Shown here piece after piece: positions 34,841 through 44,760 of a stretch of DNA of 64,000 nucleotides. Position 1 is the stretch's first letter. Each line of letters opens with the position of its first letter. A model generated the notes under the pieces. The model was not told the DNA's origin, searched no databases, and saw only the letters and a program-made list of their open reading frames with translations. Origin of the DNA: Amaurobius ferox (taxonomy: Eukaryota; Arthropoda; Arachnida; Araneae; Amaurobiidae); the NCBI GenBank assembly GCA_951213105.1, contig OX578142.1:1814649-1878648 (forward strand), given 5' to 3'. Made by a program: the position numbers and the translations under genes.

Positions 34841-36280
34841 GACAATAGCTAAAATATATTTGGTTCATAAAAGCAAGTTGACAAAAATTTCATTAAGGTA
34901 ACATGTAAAGACAAAAATTTCATAATACATCAGCAGGGGAGTAGGTGACACATTAAAGACTCACAATATTTATAAACACTAAATAACGCAAACTGACAGG
35001 AAACGGATAAGTATAACATGACTGAAGAACGTAAAAGGCAGAAAATGACATCAAAAATTTCCTATGGGAAATCCCATGTTAGAGGCGTGACAGAAATGAC
35101 AGCGTCACCGAGATCAGAAGAAATAGTCGAAACCAGTCAAAATTTAATTTTGAGATGTAGTACTGCTAAATGGAACAGTGTGCCAAGCAAAATTTAAATA
35201 TTTTAAAAATTGAAAAGTTTAAAAGACTTTAAAAATTCTCTATGGAAGATCCCATGTTAAAAACGTGATTGGAATGACTGTGAGACGTGACAGAAATGAC
35301 TGATGCATCAAAAGGAGAGGAAAAGTCGAAACCGGTCAAAAATTAATTTTGAGATACAGCACTCAATAATGTAACAATATACCAAGCCGAATTAAAAAAT
35401 TTCAAAAATTGTAAAATTTAAAAGACTTCAAAGTTTTCCTATGGAGAATCCCATGTTAAAAACGTGATTGGGATGACGAAAAATTTATAAAGGTGAACTT
35501 GAAGAAAAAGTCAAAACCGGTCAGCAGGACTCAAAAAGGGGGGGAACACTTGAAAATAAGACAGATTGCCATTTCAAAATTCCAAAACTTTAGAAATGAA
35601 AAGAATATTCGAAAAAAAAAAAAAAAAAGTGTTAAATGACACGTACATGAAATTGGTTCGGAAGTGAAAATGTTATTTTCCAAAAGGTTGATCAAACTGA
35701 AGAAGAGGACAAATGGTAAGTTAGTACGGGTACAGAGGCACCGAAATGTCAAGAGAAGAAGAGATCCAAATATTACAGAACATTCCACACGCCAGGGAAG
35801 AGTCCAAAAATGAAAGAGGGGGGATACGAAGTATACAAATCAAAAATATAGAAAGTGACATTATAAAAACATGAAATACATATATAAATACTGTTCCCAT
35901 GGCAAAAATATAAATCAATTATCAATAACAAAACATTAAAATGCATTATATCATAAAAAATATTACAAAAATAACAATTTTTAGGTGTTTAAAATGTTGT
36001 TTTAAAACAACAAAAAGGACGAAATTGCATAGTTTTAGCAGCGTCGTTCAATGGTGATTCAATACATTGAAGCGATAGAACATTTCAAATATATAACTTG
36101 TAATATCTCACCCGCTAAAAGGCGTAGCAAGAAAATGAAGACATCTGCTTAAAGCTGAGCAGGGGGTGCACAAAACGATATAACACACTAAACCATAACA
36201 CGAATAATCACGCAACCAAGGCATACATAACGGGAGCCAAAAAAAGAACGACATATCACAACATCGACATATCACAACCC
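34841..36280 (-). promoter_or_regulatory. 5' UTR of B with three tandem monomers
   Basis: Leader of 1440 bp. Three degenerate monomers are marked by CCTATGG-like cores at about 35061, 35237 and 35438 (spacing about 176 and 201 bp). The distal 190 bp or so is strongly conserved with C. At the very 5' end GTTGTGATATGTCG is directly repeated. No credible upstream ORF. An internal promoter is expected by analogy. Confidence 0.6.
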
Positions 36281-36828
36281 AAGGGGGGTAGCATGAAAAA
36301 GTATAGATTTTTCGAAATTTTGAAACCTCGTATTTTGGACATCAAACAGAAGGTATCGGCCAGAAAGCCAGGAAATCGGACTTCTCCATCGAAATTAGAT
36401 ATAAAAAATTTTATTTGAACGAAAATTATCATGGTCGGATTTTTCAGAAAATCGGTAAGGGGGGGGTAGCATGAAAAAGTATAGATTTTTCGAAATTTTG
36501 AAACCTCGTTTTTTGGACATCAAACAGAAGGTATCCGCCAGAAACCAGGAAATCGGTCTTCTCCATCGAAATTAGATATAAAAAATTGTATTTGAACGAA
36601 AATTCTCATGGTCGGATTTTTCACAAAATCGGTAAGGGGGGGTAGCATGAAAAAGTATAGATTTTTCGAAATTTTGAAACCTCGTTTTTTGGACATCAAA
36701 CAGAAGGTATCGGCCAGAAACCAGGAAATCGGTCTTCTCCATCGAAATTAGATATAAAAAATTGTATTTGAACGAAAATTATCATGGTCGGATTTTTCAC
36801 AAAATCGGTAAGGGGGGGTAGCATGAAA
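36281..36828. repeat. Satellite array 5 (3 monomers)
   Basis: Matches 1896-2443 of the first macro-repeat unit. It begins with the right-hand target duplication of B (36281-36298) and ends at GCATGAAA, the insertion point of C. Confidence 0.95.
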
Positions 36829-37435
36829 GGCCCAGACCATACAGCCAACCCAGGGGTTTATGGCAGTTTAATGTATGGCCGGGAGAAAATTTAGAACAGG
36901 AGAATTTAGAAATTTAGAAAATTTAGAACAGGAGAATTTAGAAAATTTAGAACAGGAGACCGACTTCCACAGACCGACACCCTCGAGCAGCCCAGAGTAA
37001 ACCAGTAGTTTATTAAATAATCAATCAAAGGTTACAGTTACAAAGTGTTAGGTGTCACGTAGGACACAGGCAGCAAAACAGACAGGCAAGCAAACAGACA
37101 ACAAACCACAAAGATAAAAGTACAAAATGTGTCACATAAGACACAAACAGCAAAACGTTTCACGTAGGACACAGACAGCAAGAAAAACAGCAAGCAAACG
37201 GCACAAAACGTGTCACATAAGACACAAACAGCAAAACGTGTCACGTAGGACACAGACACAGGAATAACAGCAGCAAACGACAAAAACAAAAAGTCACACA
37301 CATAAAAAAATACAATAAACAGGGAAGTATGCAAGGAATATGCAAGCAGAGCATACAAAAGTGGTGCCAAGGGAACAGTAGAGAGCTCCACTGATCAAAA
37401 ATTAAAAGCAGAAGGGACGCCGGCTCACGGGCAGG
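36829..37435 (-). promoter_or_regulatory. 3' UTR of C with hairpin array
   Basis: From the 3' end: a terminal block beginning GGCCCAGACC on the plus strand, short repeats of ATTTAGAACAGG/GAGAA type at about 36888-36958, and an AATAAA on the element strand (complement of 37009-37014). Then come GTGTC-N6-GACAC hairpins at 37052-37067, 37129-37144, 37210-37225 and 37238-37253, with an imperfect one near 37157-37172. Loops alternate between ACGTAG and ACATAA. The segment 37254-37435 is A-rich without such hairpins. Likely role, by analogy with other target-primed elements, is template recognition by the RT. Confidence 0.72.
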
Positions 37436-40400
37436 TTATGAAATACCATTCGAGATCTCTCTCGCAATGAGAACACAGTTTTTAAGTTTATTTAAAAGGA
37501 TAGGGTTTTTCCTAACACCCGAGAACCAGGTTGCACAATGAGCGGGAGTGGGCTTGATTAAGTGGTGGGCAGAAGTGTGTGGGCAGGAAAATACATAATG
37601 GTCCACATCACCGTAAGCATTGCAGGTACAGCAAGATGTTCTTTTAAATTTAAAATGATGAAGGTAGTCCAAAAAGGGGCCATGACCCGTAAGAAAGTAA
37701 ATTAAATATTTATTATAAATTTGGAAATTTTGACTGACTTTAGGGAGGTAAGTTAAAATTCTTGCCGGGTCATGGGTACGAGGGGAAATGTAATTATTAA
37801 GAAGGGTTTGCCAAATATTTAAAAGGTATGTTTTGCAGTGATTAGTTAAAAAAGAGTAAGGTAAAGGTAAAACAGTAGGGGAGCCAACAGTAGTGGCGAG
37901 TTTGGCGTTTTCATCGGCAACCTCATTACCTCGAATGTTAGCATGGGCTTTAACCCACTGTAAATTAAAAAGTGATTTAAAAGGGTAAATATAAGTTTTA
38001 ATATCGTTTAAAAATTTTGATTTAATATTGGGAGAGTTTAACGCAAAAATGGCTGAAAGGCTGTCTGAAAAAATGTTAACTTTTGTGTTATTGTTGATTG
38101 CCCAGGAGAAGGCTTCTCGTAAAGCAGCCAATTCAGCCTGGAAAACTGTGTTCTCATTATCAAGTTTATATAAAAATGTCTCGATCAACGAATCATCTTT
38201 AAAGACACAGATGGCAAAGCCAACCTTATCTTCTATTTTGGAGCCATCTGTGTAGATATTAAAGTTAGAAAAGGTGACAGGATTACGAGGGGGAAAAATA
38301 ATGGAACGTAGTCCAGGGGAGAGGCCCGAAAGAGCACAATTGGTGTCGAAACGGGCGGGGGAGGGGAGGGAAGAGTCAGGAAAAAAGTTATTTTTCTGCT
38401 TCCAGAAATGGTATTTTAAAAATTGGGTCTTGATTACACAGTGAAGGGGGGGAATACCAGTTATTGAAAAAAGAGAAATGTTTGAAGATGTTCTAAAACC
38501 GGTAGAAATCTTTAATAAGAATAATCTTTGTAAGGAAGTAAGCTTAGAAATTTGAACCCCCGTTAAATGACCTCCCCAAATACCCGCCCCGTATATAATA
38601 ATTTTCTCTATTACTGCAAGATACCAAGATTTCAATAAAACTTTATTAACACCCCAATTATTACTTGATATTTTGCCAAAGGTAGAAAAGAGCTTAAAAC
38701 ACTTCTCTTTTAGATAAAAAATGTGGGAACTCCATTTTAAGTTGTCGTCAATAATAATACCCAAAAATTTAAGGGAACGAGTAATTTTAATAGTTTTGTT
38801 TAAAAGTTTAACCGGAGGGTAATACCTGCGTTTTTTAAGGGACCTATTGAAAATAATGCAAGAAGACTTTTCTACTGAGACAGAAAGATTAAGTGAAGTA
38901 AGGGAGGAGGCAATAAGTGAAAGGGCATCATTAATATTATTGACGACAGAGCGGATGCTGGTGGAGTAGGAGACCACAGCCAGATCATCAGCGAAGGCTT
39001 GGAGGTAATAAAGATCATTATTTAAATTTAGTAAGTTGTTAAAATAAATATTCCAAAGGACGGGGGAAATAACCGAACCTTGGGGGGCGCCTTTTGAGAT
39101 TATTTTAGTTAGGGAGAAATTTTTATTTGTAAAAGTTATTGTTCTTGAATGTAAGTATGAGTAAATAAAGGTTCTAAAATGAGGTGGAAGGCTAATTTTA
39201 TCAAAGGTAGAGGGTAAAACTTTCCAATCTAGGTTATCAAAAGCTCCGCTGATGTCGACTGTGGCAAGGGCAACAATGTTCGCCGATCGGAGAGATTTTA
39301 TATGCGTAACAAGCGCGTGAGCCGCATCCTCACAACTATGTAACTCCCTGAATCCGAATTGGAGAGGGTGAAGAGCACCTGCCGTCTTCAACCAGATGTT
39401 GAGTTTGTTTATAAAAATTCTCTCGATTATTTTCCCAAAAGTGGGGAGAAGGCATATTGGACGATAAGCGCAACAGGAGGCTGGATTTTTGTCAGGTTTT
39501 TGAATAAATAAAATTTTAGCGTTTTTGAGTGAATCAGGAAATTTACAGAATTTGAAAATAAGATTAATAATTTTAGAAAAAAGGGGGGGGTACGATTTAA
39601 AAAGATTTTTCCATATATTAAAGTCAAGGTTATCCTGGCCCGGGGCCTTACCAGATTTTAAATGATTGAAGACAAGGGAGAGCTCTTCATCCGAGACCGC
39701 CCCCAAACCCTCATCAGAAGTGTCATGGGTGGGAAAAGAGGTAAAATAGGGGTCCTCATGAAAACAGTGGTCCAAAAGACGCTGAATTTTATCGTTATAA
39801 TCAAGGTTAGGATTGTCCTGGAACTGCAAGTTTATATTATTAAAATTTTTATGTTTTTGGAAAGTGTATTTAAATAAAGAGCCGAATTTTTCAGAGCAAT
39901 TGTTGCAGTGTTTTTTCCAGGCGTCAGATTTTGCTTTATTTATTAGAAGTTTATATTTTGCTCTGTTTAGTTTATATTTAATTTTTGCTTGGTTAATGAG
40001 TTCGGGAGGGTCGGAGTTTCTCTCGTGTGAACCGATTCTTTTATAAAGCGCATTGACAAAATTTCTAAACTTCGCTAGGTCTCGGCTCCACCAGCTGAAG
40101 TTAAAATTTTTTGAAGCTTTTTTCTTTCTAATATATTTAAATGCACAATTTTGTGTTTTGAGTATAAAGTCTTTGATAAATACATCCAGCATGGCGGAGT
40201 CGAGAACAGAGTCAAGGGAGGTGTTGAATTCCTCTGAAAGAGGTTTAAAATTATGTAAAAATTTTCCCAGACTATAATTTGTTTTAAAGAAAAAGGAAGT
40301 GTCGATAGAAGGGGCAGTATTAAGAGTAAGTAAAATATATTTGTGGTCACTTAATGTGTCACACGAGAGAACTTCCCAATTTTGAATAGAGTCAAAAAAA

Positions 40401-40960
40401 TTAAAAGATGAAAGGGACAGGTCAGGGAATCCCCTGCCAGAGTGTGAAGCGAATGTTGGGCCACATTCAGGGTCGTTCACAACAATCAAATTATTTTCAA
40501 GGCAGAAATCAATAGTGGATGTACCCCTACGATCAGTGAAGCCATAACCCCACATCTGAGCACGGGCATTGAAATCACCAAGGATGAGAAAATTTGAATT
40601 AAAAAGGTCAAGGGTGGAGAATTCATCAATAAGGTCAGAAATTTCAGAATGAGGGGGAAAATATAGAGATGCAACGTTGAGAGTTTTATTACCAGGAAGG
40701 GAAATCTCAATTACAATAATTGAGAGAGATTGGAATTTCAAGTTGGCGGAGAGATTAGAGTTTAAAACAAGTATAACCGCCTTAGAGGAAAGGGAGGAAA
40801 ACTGGGAAAAGGTAGAGGGGGGGCGAAGAATTCCATCTTTAGAAACATAGGGTTCCTGTAAACACACAAGGTCTATTGAGTTATCAAGAGAAAATTGAAG
40901 TAGGTTACTATGTGCCGTTAATGAATGGTTGGAGTTGAATTGAATGATTTTAAGAACCAT
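37436..40960 (-). CDS. ORF2: APE endonuclease - reverse transcriptase - RNase H - CCHC protein (intact)
   Basis: 1174 codons from an ATG at 40960. APE-type endonuclease at 1-215: N9, E36, GDFN 128-131, PDLSL near 179-183, SDH 204-206. RT about 430-740: SGKAPGQDN 436-444, YRPICLL 499-505, motif A D569, GAPQGS 624-629, FADD 656-659, FLGIIIDD 732-739. RNase H about 900-1025: D905, E943, D966, D1016 and H1006. A C-terminal CX2CX7HX4C knuckle lies at 1110-1126. All expected catalytic residues are present. By family knowledge this enzyme nicks the target, primes cDNA on the nick and removes RNA. Retaining RNase H separates it from most R1-clade elements and points to an I-like or related clade, although R1 elements share the taste for repetitive targets. 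An in-frame TGA lies 12 nt upstream of the ATG. Confidence 0.95.
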   Translation of the reverse strand: MVLKIIQFNSNHSLTAHSNLLQFSLDNSIDLVCLQEPYVSKDGILRPPSTFSQFSSLSSKAVILVLNSNLSANLKFQSLSIIVIEISLPGNKTLNVASLYFPPHSEISDLIDEFSTLDLFNSNFLILGDFNARAQMWGYGFTDRRGTSTIDFCLENNLIVVNDPECGPTFASHSGRGFPDLSLSSFNFFDSIQNWEVLSCDTLSDHKYILLTLNTAPSIDTSFFFKTNYSLGKFLHNFKPLSEEFNTSLDSVLDSAMLDVFIKDFILKTQNCAFKYIRKKKASKNFNFSWWSRDLAKFRNFVNALYKRIGSHERNSDPPELINQAKIKYKLNRAKYKLLINKAKSDAWKKHCNNCSEKFGSLFKYTFQKHKNFNNINLQFQDNPNLDYNDKIQRLLDHCFHEDPYFTSFPTHDTSDEGLGAVSDEELSLVFNHLKSGKAPGQDNLDFNIWKNLFKSYPPLFSKIINLIFKFCKFPDSLKNAKILFIQKPDKNPASCCAYRPICLLPTFGKIIERIFINKLNIWLKTAGALHPLQFGFRELHSCEDAAHALVTHIKSLRSANIVALATVDISGAFDNLDWKVLPSTFDKISLPPHFRTFIYSYLHSRTITFTNKNFSLTKIISKGAPQGSVISPVLWNIYFNNLLNLNNDLYYLQAFADDLAVVSYSTSIRSVVNNINDALSLIASSLTSLNLSVSVEKSSCIIFNRSLKKRRYYPPVKLLNKTIKITRSLKFLGIIIDDNLKWSSHIFYLKEKCFKLFSTFGKISSNNWGVNKVLLKSWYLAVIEKIIIYGAGIWGGHLTGVQISKLTSLQRLFLLKISTGFRTSSNISLFSITGIPPLHCVIKTQFLKYHFWKQKNNFFPDSSLPSPARFDTNCALSGLSPGLRSIIFPPRNPVTFSNFNIYTDGSKIEDKVGFAICVFKDDSLIETFLYKLDNENTVFQAELAALREAFSWAINNNTKVNIFSDSLSAIFALNSPNIKSKFLNDIKTYIYPFKSLFNLQWVKAHANIRGNEVADENAKLATTVGSPTVLPLPYSFLTNHCKTYLLNIWQTLLNNYISPRTHDPARILTYLPKVSQNFQIYNKYLIYFLTGHGPFLDYLHHFKFKRTSCCTCNAYGDVDHYVFSCPHTSAHHLIKPTPAHCATWFSGVRKNPILLNKLKNCVLIAREISNGIS

Positions 40961-41055
40961 CCAAAGGCGATTTCAAGCCGGTGCGCAAAGTGGGGGAAAA
41001 ACAAAATAACAAAAGCAGAACAATATAAAAATAGCAATATCTATAAAAAGTGAGG

Positions 41056-43125
41056 CTACTGCTCACTCTGGAGTTTTTTGATGCGATCGATTTCGAGGCG
41101 GAATGCCTTGCAATTGTTTTTGTCATGGGCAGTGTGACGATAGTTCCAATTGAGGGTCTTACCCTTATCAGCATCCTTGACAATTGCTGTTGAACAATTA
41201 ACACATTTCGGAATCATAACTTTGCAGGCACGGGTGTCATGAGTTTTACTAGCACATCGTCCACAATTTCCCGTGGGAAAAGGGCAATAGTTTGATACAT
41301 GTCCGTAATCCTGACATTTGAAGCATATTTTGATATTAATATACTTTTTGATGATGAAGTACCTAAAGTGGTGAAAAAGTTTTCTAGTTTCCTTGAGTAG
41401 TTTTGCCGTGGGCACCTCCACCAGCACAACCCAGTTGGAAGAACCTCTGGGGTTCTTGAAGTTCTTTATGATGGAGATGTCAGATGACTCCTTGATGGAG
41501 GAACAGTTGTTGGCAATTAGAGCTTTAACATTTGCCTCATTATAGTCCAGAGGTATGTTGAATAGTATCAAAGCCTCCTTCCTAGGCGGTTCAATTTTAA
41601 CGCTGAATTTTTGCTGAATTGCAGAGTTTTCCAAAAGCGGTAGTAGGTTGGCACCCCGAGGATTTTCACAAGACAGTTTCAATGTGCCATTTGGGAGGGC
41701 AGTAATATTTTTCACTTCAAGGCCCTTAGGACGAGGAATAGCAAATAGATCCTTTTTTAGCTGTTCGTTATTTTTCAAGCGGTCTTTGCCCTGCAACAGG
41801 ATGTTAGAGAAAGTTTTTGCAGGGGCTGAAGAGGAGGATGGATCTTTGGGAACAGAGGATTTAGAAGTGACAACGGAAGGCAGGATCTCTTTAATTGATT
41901 TGTCCACAAGGGCAGGTAAACTGTTGGTAATTGAATTCTTAAACTCGTTAAGTAGAGCAGTTGTAGTTGTTTTGAATTCATCCGCCAGAATTTTGTGAAA
42001 AGTAGTGATTTCCTCTCTGCAGTCTTTAGCAAAATGTTGAAAGGAATCAGAAGGTGTCGCAGCAGAGGAAGAGGATTGAAGGTTACATTCCATGGCGGAG
42101 CAAAAGTTCCCAAGCTGGTTAAATTTGTCTTCCAAATAGTTCTTTTGGGTGGAGTTTGTTTTAATATTTTTAGCAATGTATTTGTTCATCCATGTTAGGT
42201 TTTTGACAATTAAAGCAAGCAGTTCAATGTTGTCAGTATTGGCAAGGTCAATAGATTCAAGGGTATCTGTAGTAGAAACAGCATCATCAGCAGGGAGGTC
42301 AGAAGGGAACGAAGAACTGATAAAGGGAGGCAGAAAATCAGCAACAGCAGCAGCAGGAGGAGGCACCGGAGCAGGAGCAGGAACCGAAGAAACACAGGGA
42401 GCAGGCGCAGGGACAAGGACAGGCGAAGAAACCGGAACAGGGGCAGCAGGAGCCGGAACAGTAGGAACGTCAGAGCAAACCGGAACAGGGGCAGCAGGAG
42501 CCGGAACAGTAGGAACAGCAGAGCAATTTGGAGCAGCAACAGGAGGAGGGCAAGCGGGGGCCAAGGAGGCGGCGGAGCAAACAGGAACGACAGCAGCAGC
42601 GGAGCAAGAAGCAACAGGAGCAGGAGGGGAGGAGATAGGAACAGCAGCAGAAGCAGCAGGAGCCCAAGAAGGAGGAGAGGGAGGGCGGAGAGGAGGAGAA
42701 GACTTGTAGGAGTGGAGAAGATCAAGGCGGTTAGAGGGACGAGGAGGCCTTGAGAACACTTGGAATTGACGAACTGGGGTCATAGCTGAAGAAGTAACAC
42801 GTTGAGGAAGTGGTTGAAAGTGTGCTGGCGGAGTGCGGATGGCGCCGGAGTAAGTTTGACTAGAGTTAATATGAGTTGAAGTAAGTGGTATCAGTTTCAC
42901 ATAAGGTTGAAAGTGTTGCGTATAAGTAGAGTCACTAGATCTGGTAGACGGAGTGGTAACACATGAAGAAGACAGTGACACAGATGAGTTTGCATCAGTT
43001 GCAGTAACATAAACAGGAGAAGACGTATAAGCAGGAGGGCAGGGAGAAAATAAGGGGGGGAAAGCTGTAAGGGAATCAAAAGGGGGGATGGTGGGAAGGG
43101 AAATATTCATCCGATCCTGATCCAT
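41056..43125 (-). CDS. ORF1 of C (Gag-like, three zinc knuckles, intact)
   Basis: 689 codons, ATG with G at +4. The N-terminal half is Pro/Ala/Ser/Val-rich low complexity with a short internal duplication (an ASP-Val-Pro-Thr-Val-Pro-Ala stretch occurs twice, mirrored in the DNA at about 42450-42520). Then come the ILLQGKDRLKNNEQLKKDL signature, an RRM- or PRE_C2HC-like segment, and knuckles at C601-C604-H609-C614 and C621-C624-H629-C634, plus a spaced set C641-C644-H664-C672. It ends 95 nt before ORF2. It is presumed to coat element RNA in cis. Confidence 0.9.
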   Translation of the reverse strand: MDQDRMNISLPTIPPFDSLTAFPPLFSPCPPAYTSSPVYVTATDANSSVSLSSSCVTTPSTRSSDSTYTQHFQPYVKLIPLTSTHINSSQTYSGAIRTPPAHFQPLPQRVTSSAMTPVRQFQVFSRPPRPSNRLDLLHSYKSSPPLRPPSPPSWAPAASAAVPISSPPAPVASCSAAAVVPVCSAASLAPACPPPVAAPNCSAVPTVPAPAAPVPVCSDVPTVPAPAAPVPVSSPVLVPAPAPCVSSVPAPAPVPPPAAAVADFLPPFISSSFPSDLPADDAVSTTDTLESIDLANTDNIELLALIVKNLTWMNKYIAKNIKTNSTQKNYLEDKFNQLGNFCSAMECNLQSSSSAATPSDSFQHFAKDCREEITTFHKILADEFKTTTTALLNEFKNSITNSLPALVDKSIKEILPSVVTSKSSVPKDPSSSSAPAKTFSNILLQGKDRLKNNEQLKKDLFAIPRPKGLEVKNITALPNGTLKLSCENPRGANLLPLLENSAIQQKFSVKIEPPRKEALILFNIPLDYNEANVKALIANNCSSIKESSDISIIKNFKNPRGSSNWVVLVEVPTAKLLKETRKLFHHFRYFIIKKYINIKICFKCQDYGHVSNYCPFPTGNCGRCASKTHDTRACKVMIPKCVNCSTAIVKDADKGKTLNWNYRHTAHDKNNCKAFRLEIDRIKKLQSEQ

Positions 43126-44760
43126 GACAAAAACTATATTACAGATGGTTCAGATAGACAAGTTGGCAGAGATATCATTGAATTTAAGTGTAGTGACTAA
43201 TATTACATAATACATGATCAGAGGAATAAGTGACATATTAAAGACTCACAAAATTTATATACATTATATAACAGGCACCAGATATGTATAACATGGTTGA
43301 AAGAGCATAAAAGGGGAAAAAATGATTTCAAAGTTTTCCTATGGGAGATCCCATATTAGAAGCGTGACAGAAATGACAGCGTCACCGAGACTTGTAGAAA
43401 TAGGCGAAACCAGTCAAAAAATTTATTTTGAGATACAGCACTCAATAATGGAACAATATATCAAGTCAAGTTCAAAAATTTTAAAAATTATAAAATTTAG
43501 AAGACTTTAAAGATTTCCTATGGAAGATCCCATGTTAAAAACGTGATTGGAATGACCGAGAAACGTGACAGAAATGACTGCCACAACAAAAAGGGGGAAA
43601 AAGTCGAAAGCGGTTAAAAATTTATTTTGAAATACAACATTCAATAATGGAACGATATACATAGCCAAAATCAAAAATTTCAAAAATTAAAAAATATAGA
43701 AGACTTCAAAGATTTCCTATGGAGAAACCCATGTTAAAAACGTGAGTGGAATGACAGTGGAATGACCAAGAACGTGACAGAAATGACTGCATTAAAGGAA
43801 AGGGAAGAAAAATTCGGAACCGGTCAAAAATTTATTTTGAGATACAGCACACAATAAAGGAACAATATACCAAGCCGAGTTCAAAAATTTCAAAAATTAT
43901 AAAAATTAGAAGACTTCAAAGATTTCCAATGGAGAATCCCATGTTAAAAACGTGACTGGAATGACGGAAAAAAAATTTGGAAGGTGGACCAGAGGAAAAG
44001 GTCAAAACCGGTCAGTAGAATTTAAAGAAGGAAATCACATGAGTATAGAGCGGGTTGCCAATTCAAAAACATTAGTTATTTAAATTTAAATGAAAATAAA
44101 CAGCTTTAAAAACTCCAATGGGAGAGCCCATGTTAAGTAACCCATACGTGAAATTGGTCCGGAAATGAAAGTATTATTTTCAAAAAGTTGATCAAACTGA
44201 AGAAGAGGACAAATGGTAAAATTAGTACAGGTGCACTGAAATGACGAGAGAAGAAGAGATCCAAATATTACAAAACATTCCACAGGCCGCGGAAGAGTTC
44301 AATAATGCAGGAGGGGGGATACGAAGTATACAGATCAAAAACATAGAAAGTGACATTTTAAAAACACAAAATACATATATTAATACTGTTCCCAGGGCAA
44401 AAATATAAATCACTTATCAATAACAAAACATTAAAATACATTATATCATAAAAAATATTACAAAAATATCAATTTTAAAGTGTTTAAATTGTTGTTTTAA
44501 AACAACAAAAAGGACGAAAATGCAGAGTTTCAACAGCGTCGTTCAATGGTGAAACGATACATTGAAGCGATAGAACATTTCAAATATATAACTTGTAATA
44601 TCTCACCCGCTAAAAGGCGTAGCAAGAAAATGAAGACATCTGCTTAAAGCTGAGCAGGGGGTGCACAAAACGATATAACACACTAAACCATAACACGAAT
44701 AATCACGCAACCAAGGCATACATAACGGGAGCCAAAAAAAGAACGACATATCACAACATC
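43126..44760 (-). promoter_or_regulatory. 5' UTR of C with four to five tandem monomers
   Basis: Leader of 1635 bp, 195 bp longer than that of B. Monomer cores resembling CCTATGGAGAATCCCATG start at 43338, 43517, 43716, 43926 and (weaker) 44115, spacing 179-210 bp. The length difference from B equals one monomer. The terminal 190 bp or so is nearly identical to B. No convincing ORF. It probably contains the internal promoter. Confidence 0.62.

Larger units (their letters stand above)
28547..36280 (-). mobile_element. Element B: full-length satellite-targeted non-LTR retrotransposon (ORF2 frameshifted)
   Basis: A 7.73-kb element, minus strand: 3' UTR 28547-29143, ORF2 29144-32666, ORF1 32762-34840, 5' UTR 34841-36280. 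It is flanked by the 18-bp duplication. The 5' end begins GGG followed by two copies of GTTGTGATATGTCG. The 3' end has no poly(A) tail. Content (APE, RT, RNase H, CCHC knuckles) places it in the Jockey/I/R1 assemblage; the exact clade needs a tree. ORF2 carries a 2-bp deletion, so this copy is probably not autonomous. Confidence 0.93.
36829..44760 (-). mobile_element. Element C: full-length, intact, recently inserted non-LTR retrotransposon
   Basis: A 7.93-kb element with both ORFs intact: 3' UTR 36829-37435, ORF2 37436-40960, ORF1 41056-43125, 5' UTR 43126-44760. It occupies the satellite site that is empty at 2432-2443 in the first macro-repeat unit, so it inserted after that duplication. 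The left junction is the family standard. The right junction carries 41 bp of scrambled target sequence. Its leader has one more monomer than B, and its 5' end lacks the extra terminal 14-bp repeat of B. It is a candidate active source copy. Confidence 0.94.

Noticed and set aside
35531..35788. An 85-codon frame in the 5' UTR of A/B, with a shorter relative in C at 44086-44283
   Set aside because: Starts at GTG and is poorly conserved between B and C; it looks like ordinary leader sequence.
37038..37391. A 117-codon Cys-rich hydrophobic frame in the 3' UTR of the autonomous elements
   Set aside because: It starts at GTG rather than ATG, its repeated motif only reflects the hairpin DNA repeats, and in E the frame is broken by a one-base change.
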